From positions 1 to 64,000 of the forward strand of contig ARYC01017179.1 in NCBI GenBank assembly GCA_000711775.1: a stretch of DNA of 64,000 nt, written 5' to 3'. The first letter of the stretch is position 1. Each line of letters opens with the position of its first letter. The position numbers were made by a program, and so were the translations under genes. Shown here piece by piece: positions 10,513 through 22,246 of this stretch. The notes below the pieces were generated by a model. It worked only from the letters and a program-made list of their open reading frames with translations, ran no database searches and had not been told where the DNA came from. This DNA is from Oxytricha trifallax (taxonomy: Eukaryota; Ciliophora; Spirotrichea; Sporadotrichida; Oxytrichidae).

Positions 10513-10932
10513 TACTACTTCCTGCATATAATCAACTTTAATTAACTTTGATATTTATTTAATGTGTTTATTATATTAATTAAGGCTTTTAAATACAAAA
10601 ATCATTTTAATTTAAGCTTAATTTACTATTATTGATAAAATATGATTTAAATAATTTAATAGTTTTAGTAAATAAGAGTAAGAGTTGCCAACATCTATAA
10701 AATAAAATGAAAAAATTAACATAGTTATTTTTTAATAATCATAGAAATTTGTAGTTTTTCATCATGGTTTTAAGTTAATAAGACTGTTTCTCCCAATATG
10801 ATTTAAAATTTTATTTAAATTCACTAATTATTGCTTTTTCTACAATAATGTGTCTATCTCTCATTTTTTACTCTATATTATATTTATTTTAATAGTGCTT
10901 GTCACTATATATTTATAATAGTTTCTATAATA

Positions 10933-13294
10933 ATGGAAGCAAAAACGTTTGATAACAGAATTTAAAAACATAAATAACAAGATAGTAACTCCTTTCAAGA
11001 ATTCACTCTGGATGATATTTTTTCAGGGAAAACTTTGCCTAAACAAAAACCTTCAAACCACTAGTTTCATTCTTAAGAAAGATAACAAGTCAAAGTTTAA
11101 AAAACATAGAATAAAAATGGTAAAAATTATCTGGGAATCTAAACTTAGTAACAAAGTCAACAAGATAAATTTTATCCTAAGTCAAGCAAAAATAATCAAA
11201 TTAATGATAACTCAAACATTAATTCTTTGTAACTCTCGTAATAAACATCAGGTCAATCCCAGGGACCTTCAAATTTCTAGAATTTTAATTCTCAAAATTT
11301 CAGTTCTCGAAAACATGTCTAAGTTATAGACAATTTATATTCTAAGTACAGATCACAATTAGAAGACAATCTATAAGTTATGGAGCATGCTTTTAAATAA
11401 AAACCAGAGGAGTTTCAAACAGTGTTCAGGAAGAATATGCATGTATTTGCATAAGAAGAAAAGTTGTAGTAAGCTAGCAAATTGTCAGAGGTTTATAAAT
11501 AGTAGAAATCTATGATTAATTATTAACAAGAAGAGCAGGACAAAATTCAGAAACTTTTAAAATTTAATAGAGCAGTTTATATATGGACTGATTTTTTAAA
11601 AAATTAAGTGGAAATTTTTTAATTTTTATTGGCTGGGATTAATTATTTCTTAGTTAATTGTTTGTATTGCAATTTTAATCTTTTATTAAAAAACTTCTGA
11701 AAGATTATAACATCGAGATCAAAGATAACGCTAAACTACCTTACGATTAAAGAATGCAAAAACATTGTCTAACTAAGAACTACTTCTACAAATATAAGAA
11801 GCAGCGTGTGCAAATCTTGCAAGATAGACCTTCAATTAAAACTCTCGAGGAGCCTTTTCATGTGAAATTTAGGCGTTTAGAGAAAGAGAAAAAAGATAAA
11901 TAACAGCTTATAGAAGCCAAGAAACTCGCAATTTTGATGGGTGAATACGACTAGGCTTAGTAAATAGAGGTGATAGATGAAAGTATAATTGACCCTGAAC
12001 ACTTAAGTAAGTAGGAAAAACTTAGTATGTGGATTCAGAAAAATCAGATTCTTAAGAAAGAAGGGATAGCTAAGAATTTGAATGAACGAAGCGAGACCAC
12101 AACTAATTTTGATAATAAAAATGATACCCCAAAAACTGCAAATTTCGACGGTGTATTTGGGAATAAAAAGTTTAGTTTGAATTCATAATCTAGTTATGGT
12201 GGTATTGGCAACTTTAACTATCTCCAGTAAAGTCTTATAAGTTAATAAGTGAATGAAAAATCATAAGAAATTTAGCCTGATACCATAGCATAAGATTCCA
12301 CAAATATCTCCAACAATATCAAAACTAATGATATTTTAAAAAACATTACTTTTTATAATGTCATTAAATTTAATAATCCTTTTTACAATTAAAAAGGCTA
12401 TTTAATATTTCTTATGATAGCAATATTAATTTGAAATCCTTTGATCAAATGCATATCTCTCATTAAAAAACCAATTCTCTCTCAGTTATTCCCAAAGATG
12501 ATAAAACCTTTATTTCTCTTATGAGGACTGATAGACCTTAATCGAAGAAAATTTCGATAAATGGACGATTCAATAATATCTCTTCTGCAAACCATTTAAG
12601 TACTCAACGAGTTCATAGTAAGCCAAAAAATAATAAAATTGAAGTAGGGGAAGTTGAAATTAGTATGTCTAAATTTTAGCAAAACCTGCAACCGCTATTA
12701 AAGCTCAATAAAAGCTTGAATTTAAACTCATTTAAAAACCAAAGATAGGCTCACTATAAAAGCAATCACTTGCCAGAAATGAATACGAGTCATTCTATGA
12801 ACTCAACTTTTATGAAGACTCCTAGTCATATAAAGAATCTTCTTGGGAATAACAATCTCAATGCCTCTAGATTTTACTCACATCACTCCAGATCAAAAAG
12901 TGATGGTCTCCCTATTAATAAATCTAAGAATTTGTAGAAAATGAACTAGATATTAGCAGGTAAGAATTTAAACACAAATGAAAGCAAAGAATTTATTAAA
13001 GAGCACAAAAATCGAATAAATATATCGTTCAAGGATAAAACACCATCTCTTTAAGACGATAATATCAAGCTTTTGATTCAAAAGTACCCAACTCACTCTA
13101 ATATTGCTAATGTAAATGAATATTTAAAGAATATAAAATCAAAGAATTTGTTGAAAAATAGTTACAGTGAATAGGCAGTTATTGATAGATAGAGCAAAAA
13201 ACTTCATAAAATCATGAATTTATGTAAAAACATAGAAGATTAATAAAGAAAAGAATAACTTGATACTGAATATAAATAGCTGAATTTTATCTGA
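10933..13294 (+). CDS. Glutamine-rich coiled-coil protein, unknown family
   Basis: No family was recognised. The frame opens at ATG 10933 and ends at TGA 13292-13294. It is dense in TAA/TAG codons, so it only makes sense with those read as Gln. The N-terminal 200 residues are Q/N/S-rich. A charged helical stretch follows (NYFYKYKKQRVQILQDRP, FRRLEKEKKDKQQLIEAKK), and the C-terminal half is basic and S/N-rich. Two IESs were resolved. A cytoskeletal or scaffold role is possible but unproven. Confidence 0.68.
11594..11706. other. IES, 113 bp, pointer GATT
   Basis: GATT occurs at 11590-11593 and 11703-11706. Removal joins NRAVYIWTDY to NIEIKDNAKLPY in frame. Confidence 0.7.
12320..12426. other. 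IES, 107 bp, pointer CAATAT
   Basis: CAATAT occurs at 12314-12319 and 12421-12426. The join keeps frame across DSTNISNNI and NLKSFDQMH. Confidence 0.78.
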
Positions 13295-13397
13295 AATTTT
13301 TCATTAAATTTTATCATAGAGATTTTTATATAGTTCTAAGTCGACTCCTCTGCATTGAAATATTGCGAAATTAATGAATATAATAATATCTACTAAA

Positions 13398-14147
13398 ATG
13401 GAAGCTTCACTCTAAAAGCCAACTTGTAAGACAACAAAATTTTTAAAACCTATTTTAATCTTTTTCCTTTCTCAGATATCACAGTCAAGCTGATTGAGCC
13501 AGAAAGCAGAGTCTTCATGCATCTCAAGGTAGGAGTTTACTTATGTGTCAAAGAATTAGCTGTAACAACTTTTGTAGGTACAATCTATCAATATGGTGAG
13601 CGAGAAGAAGAAATTCGATGGCAGCGTCGTCAGAATCGCTGAAGCAGTCGCTGGGGACAGCACTGGCGTTGTTACTATAATCATTAGAAACGGTAAGTTA
13701 AGAGTGCACAAAATTTGCCTAAGTGGTGAATTAAACTGCAAATGATCATTTCATGCTTAAAATGAGTAAAATTAACCTTAATTTATGGTTTAGAACAGCT
13801 AGACATTGTGAAGGAAGGAGCTACCATTTAAGTGATGAACGCACTTGCCAAAGTGCAAAACAAGTTCCTCAAGATTGATATTGACAAGTGGTCCAGAATC
13901 GTGCCATCAGATCAGGTAATTAACACTTTTTTCTCACTATTTTTGAAATTAATTTCTAAACCTTTCTTACGAATAGGCAATCGATTCTGTCAATGAGGAG
14001 AATGACATATCAAAGGTCGAGTATGAACTTGTAGATAACTCTCAACCAAAGAACAAGGGAGAAAAGAAGGGAGGCAGAGGCCCAAGGGGAGGTGATAAGA
14101 AAAAATCAGACAAACCAGAACAAGCCAAGGACCAAACTACCGATTGA
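13398..14147 (+). CDS. OB-fold nucleic-acid-binding protein, plant At4g28440-like
   Basis: Five exons splice to one small protein. Exon 1 starts at ATG 13398. Introns (all GT-AG) are 13426-13475, 13529-13577, 13693-13793 and 13916-13976, and the stop is 14145-14147. The core reads VRIAEAVAGDSTGVVTI, LDIVKEGATIQV, IDKWSRI and ISKVEYELVDN, closely following the plant At4g28440-like OB-fold family (single-stranded nucleic acid binding, related to SOSS-B). A Gly/Arg/Lys-rich tail (KGGRGPRGGDKKKS) probably adds RNA or DNA affinity. No IES was found in this gene, in contrast with most neighbours. Confidence 0.87.
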
Positions 14148-14704
14148 GAAGTATACATGAAAGGATAAACATGTGTCTCTGGATGAAGTCTGATTATTTT
14201 GAAAATATTAATGCTTTTGGCTTATATTTTATTGAAATATGTTAAAAATAACAAACAAATATTCATAATTTTTAAGATTACGCTTAATAATTTATTAAAA
14301 TTCTAAATTGACTTATTCTATTAAAAATGAAGAAAAAATACATCTTTCTAAAGGAACTATTTACCACCAGCTTTAATTAAAGCATTTTTATTTTTAAATT
14401 AATATGATCAATTTTTTCCTATATTTTCCTATTTATGAAAATATTTGAGCCAGTATAATTTTGAATATAATCAAGATTATCCCTATATTTATTATAAGTT
14501 TTCCAATTATTTATCTCTTAAGCATTAATAAATAAAATTGTCTTTTTCAAAAATTCTACGTATTTACTGTGATGAAATTAAACTCAAGTTCTTCTACTGT
14601 TTTCTATATATCTTTCTTGATATCTTTCATTAAAGTTTTGCATCTCAATTTATTCAAAATTTTTTATCCTAAATTTATTGATACATTTTCTATAAAAAAT
14701 TGAA
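14148..14704. other. Intergenic AT-rich DNA
   Basis: This is non-coding sequence after the OB-fold gene. No feature was recognised. Confidence 0.5.
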
Positions 14705-15145
14705 AAAATCTAGGGATACCCCCTCCAAAACTGTAACTTTTTATACAAATCTTGTATAAATTTTGAAAATTTAAAAAATAGCCGTGAAAAAATATTTACA
14801 GAATTCAATGACCACTGAGCCATCTAAATCTTCTATCTAAGATAACAATAAAAATATAAAATTTCAAAAATAATTAAGAGTAAGTGAAGTTCTATGTCTT
14901 TATAATATGTACAATAAAAGGAATTTTTAGTAATATTAAAAGACAAAGAACTTCACTTACTCTTAATTATTTTTGATATTTTATTTTTTTATTGTTATCT
15001 TAGATAGAGGAATTATATGGGTCAGTGGTCATTGAATTCTGTAAATAATTTTTTCACTCCTATTTTTTAAATTTTCAAAATTTATTCCAGATTTGTGTAA
15101 AAAGTTCATGTTTTTGAGGGGGGGGTACTTAAATCCAGAAATACT
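14705..15145. mobile_element. Palindromic inverted-repeat element 2, about 440 bp
   Basis: The arms are near reverse complements folding near 14920. For example, AGAGTAAGTGAAGTTC on the left pairs with GAACTTCACTTACTCT on the right. The ends carry runs of C (left) and G (right). No target-site duplication could be fixed by eye and there is no coding frame. Resembles a MITE or foldback element, distinct in sequence from element 1. Confidence 0.78.
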
Positions 15146-15583
15146 GAGTTGTAATCGCAAACATTAAAGAAGGCTGGAGCTTTGAATTCTCAAAGACAAG
15201 CTCGTTAGATTCATGTAAAATATATTTTAAAATAAGCGATTAAGAAAAATATGAGGTAAAAAAGATTAAAATATCAGATTAGAATGTAAAATTTGTCTGA
15301 GCATATAATGCCGTGTCAATCATAAACATTGTACTTTACTAAAAACATTATAAATTATTTTGTGATCCTACCTGGTATAAAAGTTATGTTGAAAGTCAAA
15401 AGACTTATCAAAGAATTGAAAAAAATACAAGCGAGGATTAATTCTAATAGATGACAGGATTCTAAAAGTAATTATAAAGTCGATAAAATGTTTTTAAAAA
15501 TATTAATACCAAACTATTGCTGATATTTGTATTTATTTTCATTTAAAATTGTTAAAAATCTCCTATCTTATATAATATTCACC
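15146..15583. other. Intergenic AT-rich DNA
   Basis: This stretch lies between inverted-repeat element 2 and the EMAP-like gene. No feature was recognised. Confidence 0.5.
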
Positions 15584-18500
15584 ATGATTGAAACATCAAA
15601 CACTAGGGCTGCAAATGTTGGCAGCAAGATTGGAGGGGGTTCAAGAGCGTCAAGTAGACAAGGAGGTGGTCCAACAGGAGGCAGAGAAAATTCAGTTAAT
15701 AATTAAGGAAAGACTATTTTATTCATAAATCAAAGTTTTAACTAGTTAATAAACAGTGTTTTTTTTATTAAAAAAATACAATAAGACCTCATTAATAATT
15801 CAACAATTAAAAGAGGAAATATCGGGGGAGGCTCGAGAGGTGGAAACTTTGACAATAGTTTTTCAGCTAGGCAAAGTGATGCCGGACTCAACCACAGTCA
15901 CATACAAGATCCAAGTAGTAAGTTATCATATAAATAATATACATAGGAAATTTTCTTGGCAATATTTTTTTTTTCAAGTTTCATAAAGAAAGATACAAAG
16001 ATGTTCTTTCTAAATTTAACTATAAAATTTTTGTTATTTATGGTATAAATTTAAGCTAAATTCTATATTGTATAGTTCAATCTGCATAGTTTGGTAAAGT
16101 TTCGAGCAACATATACATCCCAGATAAAATACCAGCAAACAAAAAAGATATCAATTCAGATCTAAAACTGGCATATGTTCCTACTTATAATGGAAAAAAT
16201 GCAAGAAACAATATATTCTTTGTGGATAAAGAAAACATCGTATTTTTCGTAAGTATTTTCACTTTTTTCTTTTATCCTCAAAATTCAATAGATTATCAAC
16301 ATTTATATTTCTTTTACTTTTGTCTAACTTCCAATCATATAGTCTTCAACTGTAGCTGTGATTATGAATATAAACACCTATGAACAGTAAATTTTGCAAG
16401 GTCATTCCGATGAAATAGTTTGTATGTCCTATGAGCCACTGAACAAACTCCTCGTGACTGCTTAACAATCAAGTTAAAAAGACAGAAATCCATTTTTCAT
16501 AGTATGGGATCTTAAGCAAAGAGTAAAACTAGTCACCGGTTCATGCTACCAAAAGTCAATCTTGCAAATTTAGGTGGATGAGAGTGGCTAATATGTTGTT
16601 ACTATAGGTTAAAGCCAGAATTCAAGCGAGAAAACTTCAATTGCTCTCTGGGCTATTAAAGATTTCATAGAGGAATCAAAAAAGCAAAGTGAAAGTTCAA
16701 GTCCTACGAAGCATATCATAAAAGGAGTGCAACCAAGAGCGGAGATTCAAATTTCAAAGTTTGAGACTCATTAAATGAGAATTGATCCCTTAACTTCTTC
16801 TGAGAAGGTGATCTAGATATATTGTGGTACTGATAGGGGAGTGAGACATTTTACTCTAAACGCTGAGACACGAATGATTGATGAAGCAAATTTACCAGAA
16901 CAACTGCAATAATTAAGAAATGTGCATGATATTCAATTCGTAGATGAAGAGGTTTATTTCGGTAGTGATGATGGAAGTGTTACTTATATGATGCTAAATA
17001 GAATCTAAAATAATTTATTCATGTATTTTCTTATAAAATTCTTGAAGTTTAATATGATTATTGAATTTCATTCGAAAGATTTGAAGTAGATGGGGCATCT
17101 TCAGTATAATCCTTGGGAGTTATTGGAAGAAGTGGTGGCAACGTTTTGATCGTTTTAACCGAAGATTCCTCTAAAATTTTAATCTATGGTTATAAGATAC
17201 TTAACGAACAATTTGAGATAATAGATTAAGACATTTTGACTAGATTAGGCTCAGAAAATCTCAAGTTATAACCTAAAGCATGCTGTGCTTATGATAATAT
17301 CGTTGTTATCGGCTTTGAGTAGAATACAATTATCAAGTATATAATCATATAATGATTTTTATAATATTATCCTCCCTAATTCAATGTATTTTATTATAAC
17401 CTCGATACTAATCAAGTAAGCATATTGAAATGTGTCTTAATCCCATTTTATAGCGAGAAGTAATAATCTCAGGACCCTTCACATAACCTCAATTTATCGC
17501 CCCTCACCCAAAACACAAAGTTTTCGCGGTGATTGGTTACGACAAATTCTTGAGACTTTATTCTTACGGCTCTCTCTCAGATAAATCTAAAAATTGCTTG
17601 ATAAACTCGATTGAGCTGCAAAATGAAGCAAAGAGTTGTGATTTCTCTCCTAATGGAAAATTCTTCTGTCTAGGATATCAAAATGGAGTGTTTGAAGTCT
17701 TTTAGTTATATGATAATGATGGGGATTACTTCTAGATCGAATGTCTTAAATTGTTTGATCTTAATAGGAAATACCCTGTGCAATACTAATTTTTACAACT
17801 TCTAACATAACTAATCTTTTTTATTCCCAAAAATAAAAACTTAAAAATTCCCAAAATATGCTCAAATAATATCTATGAATGCGTGAAATTTTCTCCTGAT
17901 GGAAGATACTTAACAATTTCATGTCACAAGGACCTCGTAGTTTTTAGTGCTTAGAGTGAAGACTTTGATTAAGAGGGACTTTTGAAGGGAAATACTTAAA
18001 CTGTCATTTAACTGTAATATCATGCAACTCTCAATATGCAATGCTAATTCTTAATATATGAATATATTGCATAATGATACATATTATATAAGTTATCTAG
18101 CGTTTAACTATATTTAAATTCATTTTATATTTTATTGCAATGACAAATGCAATCGATGGATCAGTGCTTGTATGGGAGTTGAAATCGGGTGGCTTCACTA
18201 AATTAGATCCAGTTTAGGTTAAGGATTTAGAATGGGATAGAAAGAGCTGCATTTATTCCTGGGATACTCAAGGTGCTTGGAGTAAGTTTAATTTTTTTGG
18301 TTTAAATAATTTTACTAACCTTTTCATTTTAGACCCTGATATGAAGGAAACAGATTTGAACTAAGTGTCAGTTTCTAGGGACAGGTAATTAATGGCAGTC
18401 GCAGAAAATAACAATAGGGTTAGAGTATATTCTTATCCTGCTAACATTCCAAGATAAAACCATAGTTGATTTTGGTTTTATCATTAGAGTTTTTAGATTT

Positions 18501-18707
18501 TAGTAACTCTCATAGTAAGTTTGATTAATGAGTATTTTTTAATCTTAAAACCACTTAAACTTGGAGAATGGCCATGTTAATCACGTGATTGGAGCATAAT
18601 TCACCTATGATGATAATTACTTAATCACAGTTGGCGAGCAAGATTGCGCCATCATGCTCTGGGCTTATAAAGCAAGAAATTACAATTCCAGATTGCTCAC
18701 TGAATGA
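15584..18707 (+). CDS. EMAP-like HELP/WD40 protein
   Basis: Echinoderm microtubule-associated protein-like (EML) proteins bind microtubules through a HELP motif followed by WD40 propellers. ATG 15584 opens a Gly/Ser/Arg-rich leader. The HELP region reads YVPTYNGKNARNNIFFVDKE then IVFFSSTVAVIM. WD40 strands follow (LQGHSDEIVCMSYEP, FIVWDLKQRVKLVTG, GSDDGSVTYM, AIDGSVLVWELKSGG, AIMLWAYKARNYNSR) up to TGA 18705-18707. GT-AG introns lie at 15918-16075 and 16249-16342, with another near 18280-18333. Four IESs were resolved, and an insert near 15710-15800 was not. An axonemal or cortical microtubule role is inferred from the family. Confidence 0.87.
17003..17079. other. IES in EMAP-like gene, 77 bp, pointer AGA
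   Basis: AGA occurs at 17000-17002 and 17077-17079. The join gives VTYMMLNR then FEVDGASSV. The pointer is only 3 bp. Confidence 0.6.
17347..17468. other. IES in EMAP-like gene, 122 bp, pointer ATAATC
   Basis: ATAATC occurs at 17341-17346 and 17463-17468. The join gives QNTIIKYII then SGPFTQPQFIAPHP in frame. Confidence 0.83.
18072..18139. other. IES in EMAP-like gene, 68 bp, pointer TATTGCA
   Basis: TATTGCA occurs at 18065-18071 and 18133-18139. The join gives FLIYEYIA then MTNAIDGSVLVWEL in frame. Confidence 0.88.
18463..18553. other. IES in EMAP-like gene, 91 bp, pointer TAAAACCA
   Basis: TAAAACCA occurs at 18455-18462 and 18546-18553. The join gives SYPANIPRQNH then LNLENGHVNHVIG in frame. 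Confidence 0.88.
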
Positions 18708-18940
18708 ATGATCTAAAGGCAATCAATTAAAGCTATGTGTTTATTATATTTAAGATATTTTCTGTTATTCTCATTGAACAATAATTGGTAAGAAATCAAT
18801 TAAGTTTCTTATATTAAAAGGTGAATATTGACAAATTAACCAAATAAGAAAGGCAGTAAATCCCATCATACAATTATAAGAAATAAACAAAAATAAGTAG
18901 TACTTTTATTGTTAAAATTTATAGAAAATAAAAGAATAAT

Positions 18941-20908
18941 TCACTTATGTTATATCCTAAATCTTTATTAATAGTCAATCTTTAATTGGTGAGTTAAGAT
19001 ACTCCTCCATGCTGATCTGTTACTAACCACCCTTCTAATTACTCCTTTGCAAGTTTCCTTTCTTTTCCTAGCCAATAAGCACCATATCACTATTCTTCAA
19101 CTCGTATTTCTTGTAGAGCTCTAACTAGTCCTATTCCATATTTTTGTATTCATCCTCCATTTAAGTTTTTGCTTAAGTGTTATTATCATGAGGGCTGAAG
19201 TTTTAATCGATTGGAGGGCAGTCAAAATCTTAATCAACTCTGCTTATAACGGAAGCTCGTACACTTCCATTGTAGTTAAACTTTTTTCAAGCAATTTGGC
19301 TCTGTTTTAAAAGATAATTAACTAAATCAAACAATCTGCTTACAAAAAATTAACTTGCTTAATCATGATCAAAGTTAAAGAAAAATAAAAAAAATACTTG
19401 AAATATTTGCTTCATTTTAAAAGTTTACTTCGCATATTAGTATTGTGAAGCATTCTCTTGGCTCCATACATAGAATCGAAGCACTTGAACATGAACCCAG
19501 TATTGGTAGATAATACACTCTATTTCCCACTTATAATACTCCCTATTACTGATTTATCAGAAGCAATTGTCTTGGGAGCTTTTGGTTTCACAAGTCTCGA
19601 AGATTAAGGTGGCTCATTTTGTGTGTTAGAAGCTTCTTGATTCTTTACTGCTGTGGTAGTACCTATTCTGTTAGTACTTGGCTTATACTCTGAATATGTC
19701 CTTCCAATCATTGGTAAATTGCTTAAAAGTGCTCCCATGGAAATCTTTGGGATTCCAAAGAAGCGCCCTCCTTGATTTTAAGTAGGAGGATTGTTTATTT
19801 GCTATTGATTAGTTTCATAATTTCTTGTATTTTAGAGCCCTATCTGATAACTTTATCCAAAGTAGCCAGGGTCTGTTTCTTAGTAACCTTAATTTTAATT
19901 TCCAATCAAGTCTTGCTGGGTTGTATTATAATTTTTTGAGTTAATTTTTAGGGATGACTGAGTGTTTGCTGGTTGCATCGATTTCAACTATATAGTAAAA
20001 AAGATTAAGCTTTTATGATTTTATCAATTGATCCTACCTTTCTAAGCTCCTCAAACCTTTTCAAGTTATCGCTTGTTAAGGGCAAGATTCTAGGTTCTTG
20101 CAATTTTTCACTTTGCATGTTCTTTAAATTTTTCTTGGCAAGCTATTGCTACTACTTCGGATTTTCATGTATGATTGATAGCCCATTCATTCCATAACGA
20201 TCATAGCCAGACATCCCGGTGGACTATTTATTTTTGTTGCTAAATGGGCTATTAAAATTGAGTGATTTATTCACAGACGAAGAGAGCTTATTGGTTGGCA
20301 TTAGCTTATCTTAACTGCTGCTCATCAAATTACTAGAATTTCCATTGTTTTCACCTATATAAAAGTAAAATAAAGCAAAATCTTCTTTAAATATTGTACA
20401 CTTACTCATTAGAGAGAATTTTCTATCGAGATTTTGCTGTTCACTAAACTAATGACTCATTCTTAAATTTTAGATACTGTAAGAGTGACTCATAGAAGAT
20501 TTTAGTTTCATCATTTATTATCTCTTAGCAATTATATCTTCCTCTATTTTGTCTATTTTATTAAGAACTAAGTTTTTTTGTTGATTAAGCCTAAGAAATT
20601 CTCTGTAACTCTAAAAAATACTTATCAAATCAACAAATTTCTCTTACTTTTCCAATTTCCCATTAAAATTGTAGCTGATATTTGTGTTTAGTTCTTGCAC
20701 TGACCACTTCAAGATTTAAAATTGGGTTTGTAATGAAGAAATTCTTGTGGTCAAGCAATAAGTTAGGTATTTATATTTCGTCAAATAAGCATTCTTTCGT
20801 GTTCAGCTTTTCTTTAGTGACTTCTTTCACTAAAAATCAAATTCAAATCTTTGAGAAATAATGTATACCTTGAGGTTTTTGTGATTTAATTAGAATCTAT
20901 CTTTTCAT
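18941..20908 (-). CDS. Coiled-coil protein, unknown family
   Basis: No family was recognised. The start ATG is at 20908. A short intron follows the first exon. A second GT-AG intron of about 42 bp near 20600 joins QFQWEIGK to SYREFLRLNQQ, and a third near 20357-20407 joins KFSLM to SENNGNSSN. The N-terminal third is helical (NLVLNKIDKIEEDIIAKRQQ). The middle is N/S/Q-rich, and the C-terminal part is more ordered (GRFFGIPKISMGALLSNLPM, CFDSMYGAKRML). The last segment ends VIRRVVSNRSAWRSILTHQ with TGA at 18941-18943. At least one unresolved IES or intron lies near 19310-19440. Confidence 0.65.
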
Positions 20909-21248
20909 TGCTATGATTTGCACATAAATAAAAGAATTTGTTAGTGAAATATTCATTAAAGTTAAAAAGGATTATTTTGAAAATTTATTCATGTAAAACT
21001 TTTCGATACGATTCATAGCCCTAGTTAGAAAATTTTTACTAAAGCTTTCTTACATACAACTTTATATTATTAATTTTACTGTTTAGGTCTACAAATTTAT
21101 ATTCTATTCTTATAAAAAGTTAAAAGTTTTATATAGGTTTTAAATGATAAATCGCTTTTTTAAATTCCATAAATAAGATTGAGGATACACCAATAAATAA
21201 AAATGAACAAAACTAAGGCTAAATTTTTGTGTCTCAAAAAATTTCACA

Positions 21249-22011
21249 TCACTAGACCAAATTTTATAATTTCTCCATTTTATTGTGTTTGTAGGTAAAC
21301 AGCTATGGGCAATATTATTAAGGGGTTGCTTAAATTTGCACATAAAATTCATCAAAAGGATCGTTAATAACATATTTGACTATATCATCTCTCCAACATG
21401 GCCTCTCTTGAATCGTCTATCTCGATGTATATAATATCTCTTTATCAGTTTCATTTCTGGCATACTTATCTTAAAGCATGAATTTAAAATGAAAGCTTTC
21501 AATATCCTTTGATTTAATAATATCTGTCCTCTCAATTGTAAAACGAGCTGCTTCTTCATAAGATTTCTTTGTTTAATTTCTAAGAAAATTTTATAGTTTG
21601 ATTCACAGAGAAAAAAGTAAAAATCTATGATAGATTCTCTAATAATTAAACTAAAAAATATATCTTTGCTATGACTTACTTATGAATATTCTCTTAATTT
21701 GAAGAAGTTGCAGTTCAACTACTATTCTATTCTTATTAGGTAAAATCTTGTTAAGTATCCTTATTTTTAATTGGAGACTTAAAACTTTAAGAAACTTGTG
21801 AAAGATCCAGTTTTTCAATTTTTTCATTGATTTACTATAACTCAGTGTTCAAAGCTTGCATTTCGTCTTCCTGTTTGTCTAATAATTATTGCCTATAAAT
21901 AGCATATAAATTTGAATAATTTTTAGAAAAGCGTTTCACCACTTTGGTGGTGTATTTATATATTAAAGTTTCGGATTAATTACATTTATATTTGGGACTC
22001 CTCTTAAGCAT
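21249..22011 (-). CDS. Small coiled-coil protein, unknown family
   Basis: The frame opens at ATG 22011 (MLKRSPKYKCNQSET) and runs through a coiled-coil segment (DEMQALNTELQQINEKIEKL). An insert with GTAAGTC at its 5' side and TTCTTAG at its 3' side, roughly 21590-21690, then intervenes and reads as an intron. The second part (KKSYEEAARFTIERTDIIK, DKYARNETDKEILYTSRQT, RPCWRDDIVKYVINDPFDEF) looks like a folded domain and ends at TGA 21249-21251. One frame change near 21705 remains unresolved, possibly a small IES. No homologue was recognised. Confidence 0.6.
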
Positions 22012-22246
22012 TCAATACTTATTTTGAAGGAGTAAATTGCATTTTTACCATAGACAACATTATTTTAAAATAGCAATTTCATTTTTAAATGTTTTCAATC
22101 ATTTTATAATACCACCATTCTGAGTAACAATCATTAAAAAGATGATAATCTCTGAATGGAAATTTATATATATTCTCTTAATTTCATGTTTATATAAGCC
22201 ATGATTTAAGTATAACATTCAGAAATGTAATGATAATTAAATAGAA

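Noticed and set aside
10949..11329. Plus-strand frame with standard-code stops
   Set aside because: The frame starting at ATG 10933, with TAA/TAG as Gln, continues far longer and joins downstream segments.
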